Shown here: positions 8,158 to 15,749 of the stretch, piece by piece | Layout of the letters: the number at the start of each line of letters is the position of its first letter | Position numbering within the stretch: position 1 is the stretch's first letter | Assembly (NCBI RefSeq): GCF_009812055.1 | Contig: NZ_WQNH01000048.1 | Location: forward strand, 1 to 34,409 | DNA from: Chelativorans xinjiangensis | GTDB lineage: Bacteria; Pseudomonadota; Alphaproteobacteria; Rhizobiales; Rhizobiaceae | DNA: 34,409 bases | Direction of reading: 5' to 3' | Position numbers and translations under genes: made by a program | Notes under the pieces: model-generated | Seen by the model: the letters and a program-made list of their open reading frames with translations, nothing else | Databases searched by the model: none | Told to the model about the DNA's origin: nothing

Positions 8158-9432
8158 TCAGCCTCCGAAGAAGCTCAGCGCGGCGCGCAGCTCAGGCAGG
8201 CGCTCGGCCGCCTTTTCGAGCGGTGTTCCCGATGCCACGGCCTCATAGGCCTGGCGAAGGCTGCTGACGCCGGCGGCCGGCCCGCCCGGGTGAGCGAGGA
8301 TCCCGCCGCCCGCCAGGAACATGAAGTCGGCCGAGCCCACGGCATCGTGCGTGAGGGGCAGCGTGCCCGCCCACTGGCCGGAGGAAAAGACGGGCAGCAC
8401 CGCATCCGCATCGTCCGCCGCATCGACGGCAAGCGGCCGCAGGCAGCGGCGGGCGGCAGAGGCCACCTCCTCCGCGGAATCGGAAAACTTGCCTCCGATG
8501 CCGTGGACATGCATGTGATCGACGCCCGTGAGGCGATAAAGCGCCTGATAGGCGTCGAAGCCGATGCCGAGCGAAGGGTGACGCGAGAAGGCGCCGAAAC
8601 CGTTTCTATGGCCGTGGAGGGCAAGCGGCGTGGAGCGCCGGAGCGTCTGGAGGGCTGCAAGGCCGCACCAGTTGAGGCTCGCCATGATGCAGGAACCGCC
8701 TTCCCCTTCCACCATCGCGGCGTGGCGGCGCATGGCATCGGTCTCGTCGGTGATGTTGAAGGCCACCATGACGTCGCGGCCGGTCGCCTGGCGATAGGCG
8801 CGGACCCGCCGCATCACCGCCGGCACCCGCTCGGCGAGCGGCGCATGATCCGGATCGGCACAAACCTCGTCATCCTTGATGAAGTCGACCCCCGCCTCGC
8901 AAAGCAGGCCTACGAGATCCGCGATCTCCGACGCGGCCATGCCGACATTGGGCTTGATAATCGTGCCGAAGAGCGGCCGGTCACCGATGCCGAGACGGCG
9001 GCGCGTTCCCGAAACGCCGAGAGGCGGGCGCTCGAAGCGGTCGCGATAGGTCTGCGGGAGCGCAATATCCACCAGACGCAGGCCAGTAACCTCGCCAAGA
9101 TCATAGAGATTACCTGCCGCCGTCGCGGCCAGGGTGGGCAGGTTGGCGCCTATATTGGCGAGCGGAAAGGCGATTTTCACGCTTGCCCGCCGGCATGGGC
9201 CGGCGGCGCCCTTGCGCTGCAGATAGGCACTTGCGAGGCTGGGCGCGGCCGCGGGTTCCAGTTCCTCCACGGACAGGACCTCGGCCGCGGCGCGCTCGCG
9301 CAGCGCATCCGTCTCGCCCGCCACGCGGACGAAAGTTCCGCTGCTCTGCTCGCCGGCCATGATCGCCGCCACCTTCTCAGGCTCGAGCGGAGTCTCGATC
9401 ACGTAGTGCGCTTCCAGGGTCCCGGCCTTCAT
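8158..9432 (-). CDS. RuBisCO-like protein (form IV, OiaX/OiaC-related), module A
   Basis: A 424-residue RuBisCO large-subunit homologue. Landmark residues, in RuBisCO order, are E28 and T33 (GEQSSGTF), N108, K160 (GTIIKP), the metal-binding K186-D187-D188-E189 (FIKDDE), H275-R276 (HGHRNG), loop-6 K315 (GGKF), S350-S351 (FSSGQ) and glycines 375-378. The position equal to RuBisCO K177 is Asn162, so CO2 fixation on RuBP is unlikely. The metal site and phosphate site look intact. Related proteins decarboxylate or hydrolyse 3-oxo-isoapionate 4-phosphate. It is roughly half identical by eye to the second RLP in the window but differs in loop 6 (HGIGGKF against NGLSNKF), so the substrate or the outcome may differ. 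It sits between the VOC gene (7-bp gap) and the kinase gene. Confidence 0.85.
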   Translation of the reverse strand: MKAGTLEAHYVIETPLEPEKVAAIMAGEQSSGTFVRVAGETDALRERAAAEVLSVEELEPAAAPSLASAYLQRKGAAGPCRRASVKIAFPLANIGANLPTLAATAAGNLYDLGEVTGLRLVDIALPQTYRDRFERPPLGVSGTRRRLGIGDRPLFGTIIKPNVGMAASEIADLVGLLCEAGVDFIKDDEVCADPDHAPLAERVPAVMRRVRAYRQATGRDVMVAFNITDETDAMRRHAAMVEGEGGSCIMASLNWCGLAALQTLRRSTPLALHGHRNGFGAFSRHPSLGIGFDAYQALYRLTGVDHMHVHGIGGKFSDSAEEVASAARRCLRPLAVDAADDADAVLPVFSSGQWAGTLPLTHDAVGSADFMFLAGGGILAHPGGPAAGVSSLRQAYEAVASGTPLEKAAERLPELRAALSFFGG

Positions 9433-9439
9433 CAGCGCC

Positions 9440-9985
9440 TCACAAGGTGGAGAGGTCGGGGAACGGGCGGACCGGCTCCGCGCCGTCCCAGCCTTTGGAG
9501 GCCTCGCGGATCAGATCGAACAGCCGCCCCTTGGGCCCCACGACTTCGGAGAGTTCGATCACCGTGCCGGGATGGGCTTCCCGGTCGAAATAGACGAAGC
9601 GGCCATTGGCGCCGACCTTGCCGCTCATCTTCTGCCTGAAACCTTGCGCTTCCATGCGGGCGAGGTCGGCATCGTAGTCCTGCGTCCAATAGGCGACATG
9701 CTGCAGCCCCTTGTGGCCGGCACGCATGAAGTCGCGGTACATGGAGGGGGCGTCGTTGCGTGTCTGGATCAACTCGACCTGCATGGGGCCGCTGTTGGCC
9801 AGCGCGACGGAGTTGTGGACCTCGTACGGCTCGCCGTCATAGCGGTAGTCCTCGATCGGCACCCGGGGATTGTAGAACCAGGGGCCGACGCCCATGACGG
9901 AATGCCAATGGGCCATGGCGGCTTCGATGTCGTCGACCACGTAGCCAAGCTGGCGGATCGCGCCCAGAAATCTGCTCATATTCAA
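9440..9985 (-). CDS. VOC-superfamily (glyoxalase/epimerase-like) enzyme
   Basis: A 181-residue vicinal-oxygen-chelate protein with two beta-alpha-beta-beta-beta units: residues about 8-75 (IRQLGYVVDDIEAAMAHW to QVELIQT) and about 90-150 (LQHVAYWTQD to GTVIELSEVVG). The expected metal ligands fall at Q12, E71, H96 and E144. The first is Gln rather than the usual His. Family members isomerise, epimerise or cleave by stabilising an enediolate on a divalent metal. Its position between dctM (3-bp gap) and the RLP gene suggests that it acts on the imported acid before phosphorylation, for example by isomerising or epimerising an oxo acid. Published apionate routes do not, to my knowledge, use such an enzyme. 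The start could also be Met3. Confidence 0.8.
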   Translation of the reverse strand: MNMSRFLGAIRQLGYVVDDIEAAMAHWHSVMGVGPWFYNPRVPIEDYRYDGEPYEVHNSVALANSGPMQVELIQTRNDAPSMYRDFMRAGHKGLQHVAYWTQDYDADLARMEAQGFRQKMSGKVGANGRFVYFDREAHPGTVIELSEVVGPKGRLFDLIREASKGWDGAEPVRPFPDLSTL

Positions 9986-9988
9986 ACC

Positions 9989-11266
9989 CTATTGCACGAA
10001 AAGTCTCGGGAGCCAGGTCGAGACCGCGGGAACCGCGGAGACGACCAGCAGCGAAAGAAGGAGAGGTATCAGGAAAGGCAGCACGCCCCGGATCACCGCA
10101 TGCACCGGCATCTTGGCGACGATCGACACCATGTAGAGGCTCATGCCGATGGGCGGGGTCAGAAGTCCGATCATCAGGTTGAGCACGAAGACGATGCCGA
10201 GCTGGAGGGGGTCGACCCCTGCCGCATGGAGGGCGGGGGCGACGATCGGCGCGATGATGAGGATGGCAGCGATGGATTCCAGCACCATGCCGACGACGAG
10301 CAGAAGAAGGTTGACGAGCAGGAGCAGGATGAAGGGATCATCCGACAGGCCGAGCAGGAAGGCGCCGGCCTTCGCCGGCACGCGGTCGAGGGTGAGCACC
10401 CACGCGAAAACGGCGGCAGTAGACACGATGAAGAGAATGCTGGCGGTGGCCTCCACCGTCTCGCGCAGGCTCTCCCAGACGGCGCCCAGCGTCAGCGTGC
10501 GGTAGACCGCAAAGCCGATCAGCAGCGCGTAGGCAACGGTGACGCCGGCGACCTCGGTCGGGCCGAACCAGCCGCTGAGAAGCCCGCCGATGAGAAGCAC
10601 CGGCGTAAGCAGCGCCGGGAAGGAGACCAGCGCCTTCTTCGCCACCGCGCGCAGGGAGGGGCTGACCACATCCCGTGGCAGGTCGTAGACTCGGGCGATG
10701 ATGGCGACCTGGAGCATCAGGAAGAGCGTGATGAGAAGTGCCGGAACGATGCCGGCGATCAGGAGCTGCACGGCCGAGACGTTGGCCACGCTGGCATAGA
10801 TAATGATGGGTATCGAGGGCGGGAAGATCGGCCCGATGGTTGCGGCGGCGATGGTGATGCCGGCAGCGAAGTTCTTGCGATAGCCCTGGCCGGTCATCTG
10901 GTCGATCTGGATTTTGCCCAGCGCACCGATGTCGGCGAGGGCGGCGCCCGAGACGCCGGAGAAAATGAGGCTGACGAGAATCGAGACCTGGGCCACCGCG
11001 CCGCGGATGCGGCCGACGAGAAGGCGCACGAGATCGAAGATGTGCGTCGTGACGCCCATCGCATTGAGGAGGCTTGCGGCGAGAATGAACAATGGGACGG
11101 CAAGCAGCGGGGTAGAATCCAGCGCGTTGACGGCGCGCTGCGCCAGTACGTTTACGGGAAGCCCGTAAGTGACGATCACGATCGCGGAGGAAAGCCCCAG
11201 CGAGACGGCAACCGGTGCGCCGAGCGCGAGGGTCGCGGCGAAGATGAGAATGAGGACGAGGCTCAT
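9989..11266 (-). CDS. TRAP transporter large membrane subunit (DctM family)
   Basis: The 425-residue polytopic protein is the sodium-coupled transport subunit of a TRAP importer, with about 12 hydrophobic segments along its whole length. Typical sequences include LFILAASLLNAMGV, a GAALADIGALGKI segment, AAATIGPIFPPSIPIIIYAS and NLMIGLLTPPIGMSLYM. I placed the start at 11266, where ATG overlaps the dctQ stop (ATGA). A longer frame exists upstream, but its Arg/Pro-rich translation is just the shadow of dctQ. It is followed after 3 bp by the VOC gene, which ties import directly to metabolism. TRAP systems usually import organic or sugar acids. The substrate here is inferred to be a sugar acid used by the RLP-kinase pair. 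Confidence 0.9.
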   Translation of the reverse strand: MSLVLILIFAATLALGAPVAVSLGLSSAIVIVTYGLPVNVLAQRAVNALDSTPLLAVPLFILAASLLNAMGVTTHIFDLVRLLVGRIRGAVAQVSILVSLIFSGVSGAALADIGALGKIQIDQMTGQGYRKNFAAGITIAAATIGPIFPPSIPIIIYASVANVSAVQLLIAGIVPALLITLFLMLQVAIIARVYDLPRDVVSPSLRAVAKKALVSFPALLTPVLLIGGLLSGWFGPTEVAGVTVAYALLIGFAVYRTLTLGAVWESLRETVEATASILFIVSTAAVFAWVLTLDRVPAKAGAFLLGLSDDPFILLLLVNLLLLVVGMVLESIAAILIIAPIVAPALHAAGVDPLQLGIVFVLNLMIGLLTPPIGMSLYMVSIVAKMPVHAVIRGVLPFLIPLLLSLLVVSAVPAVSTWLPRLFVQ

Positions 11267-11808
11267 GACGCCCGACGGCCCTCCGGCGCGGAATCGGTCG
11301 CCAGGAAAAGGCCGGCAAGGCGGACAGCAGCAACCAAGAAAAGGAGCACGAAGCCGGCGAGCGCGGGCGCGTAGAAGAGCCAGTTCGACATGCCGAGGGC
11401 GGGCGTGGAGAACTTGCCGGCGCGGGAGAGGAAAGACTGGAAGCCGTAAAGCGTGAGCAGGCAGAAGACGAGGATGGCGGCTTCGACCAGCGCAAGCGCG
11501 TAGAGCCTGAGACGCGGCTGCAGCATCGTCGGCACGAGATCGACTGCGACATGTTGGCCGCGCAGGGCCAGGAGCGGCGCGCAAAGGAAGACGAGCGCGA
11601 TGCCGCTGAAGCGCGCCAGCTCGTCCGCCCACGGCATGCCGAGATCGAAGGCATTTCGGCCCACCACCTGACCGACGATGAGCAGGGCCATCAGGGCGAG
11701 AAGGAGGATTGCCGCGGACCGGCAGGCCAGCGAGACCGTTTCCAACACCTTGCCTGCCGCCCTGACGGCGGAGCCGATCTGCATGGCTCTGCTCCTGGTC
11801 CGCGACAT
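11263..11808 (-). CDS. TRAP transporter small membrane subunit (DctQ family)
   Basis: A 181-residue protein with four membrane segments, as expected for DctQ: about 32-50 (AAILLLALMALLIVGQVV), 68-88, 105-122 and 145-168. The RNAFDLGMPWADELARF stretch between the first two segments is the family hallmark. It bridges the binding protein and the large subunit. It lies 19 bp after dctP and overlaps dctM by 4 bp, so stoichiometric expression is likely. Confidence 0.9.
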   Translation of the reverse strand: MSRTRSRAMQIGSAVRAAGKVLETVSLACRSAAILLLALMALLIVGQVVGRNAFDLGMPWADELARFSGIALVFLCAPLLALRGQHVAVDLVPTMLQPRLRLYALALVEAAILVFCLLTLYGFQSFLSRAGKFSTPALGMSNWLFYAPALAGFVLLFLVAAVRLAGLFLATDSAPEGRRAS

Positions 11809-11827
11809 CCGAAGCTCCTAACAGCCT

Positions 11828-12862
11828 CTAGCTGATCGCCATGATCTTCTCGTAGAGCGCGCCGTATTTCTCGCCGAAGCGCTCCTCGACGAGCTTCTCG
11901 ACCGAGGCGCGGAAGGCATCGACCTTGAGCCCGTCTTCAGGACCGATCACGGTCATGCCCAGCTCGCGCAGGGCTTGCGTGTCCTTTTCCTCATTGTCCT
12001 GAATGGCCTTGGTGGCGCGGTCGCGGATTTCCGCGGCGGCCTCGGTGACGGCTTCCTTGTGCGCGTCGGACAAGCCCTGCCAGGCATCCTCGTTCATGAC
12101 GACGACCTCGGCGTTGGACATGTGCCCCGTCAGCATCAGGTGAGACTGCACCTCGTAGAGCTTGACGTTGAGGATGACGTTCACCGGATTTTCCTGCCCG
12201 GCGACCACCCCGGTCGCGAGCGCGGTCGGCACCTCCGACCAGTCGACCGGAATAGCGGCCGCCCCCATGCCCTCCACCGCGGTCGTGTAGATCGGGAAGG
12301 GAACGGCGCGGATCTTCTCGCCGGCGAGATCGGCCGGCGAATAGACCGCCTTGTTGGCAGTCAGGTTCCGGCGGCCGAAATAATGCGCGTAGATGACGCG
12401 CACATTGGCCGCCTCGATCAGGCCCTGGTTCAACTCCTGCATGACCGGGGAATTGACGTCCATCACCTTCATGAGGTGGTCGATGTCGCGGTAGAGATAG
12501 GGCGTGTCGAGGGCGGCAAAGGGCTCATAGAGAGAGCCGATGCCGCCGGCCGTGTTGTGGGAGAAGGCGATGGTGCCGAGCGATACGGCCTCGGCAAGCT
12601 CCTGAAGCTTGCCCAATTGCGAGGACGGGAAGACCTCGATGGCAAGGTCCCCGCCGGAGTGCTTGGCCACCGCTTCGGCAAACCAGTCGGCCTGCGCGCC
12701 GGCGACGCTGGCGGGCTCGTTGTTGTGGCCGTAGCGCAGCGTCACCGATTGCGCGCGCGACCGGCCGGGAAGCATGGCGGCCGCACTCGCGCCCAGGCCG
12801 AGCGCAAGGGCGTTGCGGCGGCTGATGCGGCGGGCGCCAAACTGCATCGAATTCCTGTTCAT
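11828..12862 (-). CDS. TRAP transporter substrate-binding protein (DctP family), module A
   Basis: The 344-residue periplasmic receptor of the TRAP importer, and the first gene of its operon. The start at 12862 follows a GGAGG site by a good distance. A start 28 codons upstream at 12946 is unlikely. The N-terminus looks like a twin-arginine signal (ISRRNALALGLGASAAAML, cleaved about residue 38), which is common for rhizobial binding proteins. The mature protein shows DctP patterns such as LRYGHNNEP, WFAEAVAKHSGGDLAIEVFPSSQLG and a central FGRRNLTANK with the carboxylate-binding Arg region (KIRAVPFPI). It probably binds a sugar acid for the downstream VOC, RLP and kinase enzymes. It differs strongly from the orphan DctP at 1358. 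Confidence 0.88.
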   Translation of the reverse strand: MNRNSMQFGARRISRRNALALGLGASAAAMLPGRSRAQSVTLRYGHNNEPASVAGAQADWFAEAVAKHSGGDLAIEVFPSSQLGKLQELAEAVSLGTIAFSHNTAGGIGSLYEPFAALDTPYLYRDIDHLMKVMDVNSPVMQELNQGLIEAANVRVIYAHYFGRRNLTANKAVYSPADLAGEKIRAVPFPIYTTAVEGMGAAAIPVDWSEVPTALATGVVAGQENPVNVILNVKLYEVQSHLMLTGHMSNAEVVVMNEDAWQGLSDAHKEAVTEAAAEIRDRATKAIQDNEEKDTQALRELGMTVIGPEDGLKVDAFRASVEKLVEERFGEKYGALYEKIMAIS

Positions 12863-12947
12863 CGGGTCCTCCCATGACATGTTCTGACGGGCCATAGACA
12901 GCGCCTTCGTATGCTCTCCTCCGGAGACACTGCCTACTTGACACAAG

Positions 12948-12960
12948 GCTAGGAACTAGC
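12948..12960. promoter_or_regulatory. Candidate LacI-type operator between dctP and the LacI gene
   Basis: GCTAG-GAA-CTAGC is a perfect 5-3-5 inverted repeat in the 167-bp divergent region. It lies inside plausible promoters on both strands: TTGACA at 12938-12943 with a weak -10 at 12961 on plus, and TTGACC with TAGCCT 17 bp away on minus. That is where a LacI-family protein could repress both directions. Confidence 0.45.
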
Positions 12961-13029
12961 ATGCTTCAGGTCAAACCAGAAAAATTGAGGTTTTTTTAGG
13001 TGTCATCAGTTCGAGGAGACGGTCTACCG

Positions 13030-14106
13030 ATGCCGCTCATGACCGACATTGCGGAGGCCGCAGAAGTCTCGCTCGCGACGGTCGACCGGGTGCTCAACCG
13101 GCGCAAGGGCGTGAAGGCCCGCACCGTCGAGCGCGTGCTCAAGGCGGCGCTCGAACTCGGCTATCTGAGCGAAGCCGAGCATGCGCAACTCATCCACCCG
13201 CGCCCGCCGAATGTCGCCTTTCTGCTCCCCATGGGCGGCAACCCCTATCTCCGGCTGCTCGGCGACAAGGTTCGCGCCGTCGCCCAGTCGAAGTCGCGCG
13301 ACGAGGCGCAGGTGCGCTGCTACTTTATCGAGAGCTTCGATGCCGGCGCGCTCGCCGCGGCCATCCGCCACCATGCCGGCTGGGCGGACGGTATCGCCTT
13401 CCTGGCCATCGACCATCCGCTCGTGCGCGAGGCAGTGGAGGAGGTCTCCGCCGCCGGGCGGCGCATCGTGACCATCGTCTCCGACCTGCAGCATTCGCTG
13501 CGCGACGCCTATGTGGGGCTCGACAACCAGGCGGCCGGGCGCACCGCCGGATATCTGCTCGGCCGCTTCTGCCGCGCGCGAGAAGGCAGCGTCGCCCTGG
13601 TGGCGGGAAGCCGCAACTACCGCGCCCACGCGGAGCGGGAGATGGGGTTCCTCGGTCTTCTGGAGGAGATGCATCCCGGCCTGCGCGTGGTCGGCATGCG
13701 CGAGGGCCACGACGACCGCGAGGAGAACTACCGTCACGCGCTCTCGCTCCTGGAGCAGAACGCCGATCTTGTCGGCATCTACAATGTCGGCGGCTCCTCC
13801 GACGGGATCGGACGCGCGCTGCGGGAGCACGGCAGATCCGGTGAGGTGGTCTTCATCGGCCACGGGTTGACGGCCGACACCCGCAGGCTTCTCATCGAAG
13901 GCACCATGGACGCGGTGATCAACTCGGACCCTGATGTGCTGCTCACTTCCGCACTGCACGTCTTCGGCAGCCTCCAGCGTGACCATGCCTCTAACCCAAC
14001 AGTGCTTCCGCCGGTCAAGATGGATCTTTTCTTCCGCGAGAACATTCCCTCCGTCCTGTCCGTCGCCGGCGGAACCGCAATGCGTCGAGGCCGGCGCGCC
14101 CCCTGA
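13030..14106 (+). CDS. LacI-family regulator of the TRAP/RLP/kinase operon
   Basis: About 358 residues with an N-terminal LacI helix-turn-helix (MTDIAEAAEVSLATVDRVLNRRKGV, about residues 4-28) and hinge region, then a periplasmic-binding-protein-like sensor domain (NVAFLLPMGGNPYLRLL, GLDNQAAGRTAGYLLGRF, VGIYNVGGSSDGIGRAL, FIGHGLTADTRRLL). Such regulators release DNA, or bind it, on meeting a sugar or sugar derivative. The VDRVLNRRKGV recognition pattern and LacI/RbsB-type sensor suggest a sugar-like inducer. I chose the ATG at 13030, which follows a GAGGAGA site. A GTG start at 13000 is possible. The gene is divergent from dctP with a palindrome between them, so it is the likely local regulator of module A. 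Confidence 0.85.
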   Translation: MPLMTDIAEAAEVSLATVDRVLNRRKGVKARTVERVLKAALELGYLSEAEHAQLIHPRPPNVAFLLPMGGNPYLRLLGDKVRAVAQSKSRDEAQVRCYFIESFDAGALAAAIRHHAGWADGIAFLAIDHPLVREAVEEVSAAGRRIVTIVSDLQHSLRDAYVGLDNQAAGRTAGYLLGRFCRAREGSVALVAGSRNYRAHAEREMGFLGLLEEMHPGLRVVGMREGHDDREENYRHALSLLEQNADLVGIYNVGGSSDGIGRALREHGRSGEVVFIGHGLTADTRRLLIEGTMDAVINSDPDVLLTSALHVFGSLQRDHASNPTVLPPVKMDLFFRENIPSVLSVAGGTAMRRGRRAP

Positions 14107-14471
14107 GGGTTTGTCAACTCGGGACGCCAAGATCAGCAGCAAACGTCTCGCTGCTGCCACACGAAAAACCTTCAAGAATGAAGGAATTTTGATGCGCCTG
14201 CCATGAGCTTGGGAGCGTCGCAGAAAGGCTGAGGTCCAGAGGGTCAGCGAGTCAAATACAGTGTCCGCTTGCAGAAGCCGGACCCCAAAAGCTACCCGTC
14301 CGCTCGCGGTCCCGAAAATGCCTTGGCCGCTTTGATGTAACCAGGCAATTCAAAGCCGGGAAATATCCGCTTGATCGCACCTGATCGCACCTAATCGTAC
14401 ATAGGGCACTTCGATTTCCTGACATTCGGCACCATTCTTGTTCGGTCTGTCGAAACAGCGGAGCAGCGCCG
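14107..14471. other. Intergenic, no gene seen
   Basis: Apart from a degenerate dispersed-repeat copy (14285-14320) and a short direct repeat of gatcgcacct near 14372-14395, nothing can be assigned. It separates module A from the traG scrap. Confidence 0.5.
14285..14320 (+). repeat. Dispersed intergenic repeat, degenerate copy 4
   Basis: The copy reads AAAAGCTACCCGTCCGCT then CGCGGTCCCGAAAATG. It resembles copies 2 and 3 but is more diverged. Confidence 0.35.
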
Positions 14472-14615
14472 ATGACACCGACGAAGCTCCTTGTCGGCCA
14501 AATCACTGTCGTGTTCGCCATTGTCGTCCTTGGCGTATGGGCGGCCACGCAGTGGTGCGCCGATATGCTGGGCTATCAGGAGCAACTCGGCTCGCCATGG
14601 TTTAGGGCGGCCGGC
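14472..14615 (+). pseudogene. N-terminal fragment of a TraG/VirD4-type coupling protein
   Basis: About 48 codons from an ATG encode what I recognise as the membrane-anchored start of a conjugative coupling protein: one transmembrane helix (LLVGQITVVFAIVVLGVWAA), then TQWCADMLGYQEQLGSPWFRAAG, a motif typical of TraG-family N-termini in alphaproteobacteria. After AAG the similarity stops, and the frame continues only as antisense of the neighbouring permease gene. The ATPase domain is absent, so this is a truncated relic of a conjugative plasmid or integrative element. The break lies about 50 bp before the stop codon of the CUT2 permease gene. Confidence 0.65.
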
Positions 14616-14666
14616 GGGTCGATCCATTTGCGCGAGGACAGACAGCCATCGCCGGTCCCCGGCCGA

Positions 14667-15749
14667 TCACCGTCCGAGCGCGGCCTGATGCTGCAATGTG
14701 ATGCGGGCCTCCATGCGCTGCTGGAACTGATCGACCACGACGGCGGCGATGATGACGAGGCCCTTGATCACGATCTGCCAGAAGGAACTGACCCCCATCA
14801 TCACCAGCCCGTCGGAAAGGATGCCGATGACGAAGGCGCCGACGATGGTGCCGGCGATCCGTCCGCGCCCTCCAGACATGGAGGTGCCGCCGAGCACCGC
14901 CGCGGCGATGGCGTTGAGCTCGAACGTTTCGCCGGTCGCGGGATGGGCCGCCACGAGTTGGGACGAGATGACGAGACCGGCGACGGCCGCGCAGAAGCCG
15001 GAGAACATGTAGACGAACATCTTCACCCGGGCGACCTTGATGCCGGAAAGCGCAGCGGCCCGTTCATTGCCGCCGACGGCATAGATGTGGCGGCCGAGCG
15101 GGGTGCGCGCGCCGATATAGGCCGCTCCCAGCGAAAGCAGGATGAGGATCCAGATCGAATACGGAATGCCCGCAAGCGAGCCGGCACCGAGAAGGGGAAA
15201 GCCGGTCGTGCCGTATTCTGGATTGCCAACGAGATTGGGAAAGGTCGCACCATCGGAGGATAGAAGCGCAATGCCGCGCGCCACGTAGAGCATGCCGAGC
15301 GTGGCTATGAAGGGCGCCACGCTGAGCTTCGTGATCAGGAAACCGTTGACGGCGCCGACCGCCACCCCGACGAAGAGCGTGATCAGGATGATCACCGGCA
15401 CGCTGAAATAGAGCGTATAGCCGATGCTGATGCCGCCGAGGTCGATCCCGTGGAGAATAAAGTAACCCGCCACCATGCCGGTGAGCCCCACCACCGAGCC
15501 GACCGAAAGGTCGATGCCGCCGGTGATGATGACGAAGGTCATCCCAATCGCCAGAAAGGCGTTGACCGCCACGTGCTTCGCCATGATGACCGCGTTCGCC
15601 GTGCTGACGAAATTTGGCGCTGCCAGCGAAAAGAAGACAATGACCGCCAGAAGCGCGATCAGCGTGCGCATCTTCAGCATGAGTAGGACGGCGGCCTGAC
15701 GGTTCAGCCCCGCACGCACCGTTGTCGCTTCGATAGGCGTCACGCTCAA
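14667..15749 (-). CDS. CUT2 sugar ABC transporter permease (RbsC-like)
   Basis: A 360-residue inner-membrane permease of the ribose/xylose (CUT2) ABC family with 8 to 10 hydrophobic segments. Hallmarks are TFVIITGGIDLSVGSVVGLTGM (about 73-94), FIATLGMLYVARGIALL, YAVGGNERAAALSGI (cytoplasmic coupling region) and AVLGGTSMSGGRGRIAGT. It would form the homodimeric channel for the RbsA-like ATPase, whose stop codon overlaps its start (ATGA, 4 bp). It is the last gene of the apnO-led operon. Given its neighbours, the likely solute is free D-apiose or a related branched sugar. That is inferred from context. Confidence 0.9.
   Translation of the reverse strand: MSVTPIEATTVRAGLNRQAAVLLMLKMRTLIALLAVIVFFSLAAPNFVSTANAVIMAKHVAVNAFLAIGMTFVIITGGIDLSVGSVVGLTGMVAGYFILHGIDLGGISIGYTLYFSVPVIILITLFVGVAVGAVNGFLITKLSVAPFIATLGMLYVARGIALLSSDGATFPNLVGNPEYGTTGFPLLGAGSLAGIPYSIWILILLSLGAAYIGARTPLGRHIYAVGGNERAAALSGIKVARVKMFVYMFSGFCAAVAGLVISSQLVAAHPATGETFELNAIAAAVLGGTSMSGGRGRIAGTIVGAFVIGILSDGLVMMGVSSFWQIVIKGLVIIAAVVVDQFQQRMEARITLQHQAALGR

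Noticed and set aside
9572-11374. A 600-codon plus-strand frame across the VOC and TRAP genes
   Set aside because: The translation is low-complexity, rich in Asp, Glu, Arg and His, and is exactly antisense to clear membrane-protein genes. Such long shadow frames are common in high-GC DNA.
11975-12877. A 300-codon plus-strand frame over dctP
   Set aside because: It is antisense to a clear TRAP binding protein and shows no family resemblance of its own.
14372-14395. A short direct repeat of gatcgcacct as a CRISPR or iteron array
   Set aside because: Only two exact copies and one poor one, with no spacers of regular length. No CRISPR or cas genes were seen anywhere in the window.
15450-15686. 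Possible small charged protein in the plus strand inside the permease region
   Set aside because: Antisense of conserved RbsC-like membrane segments, no start signals.
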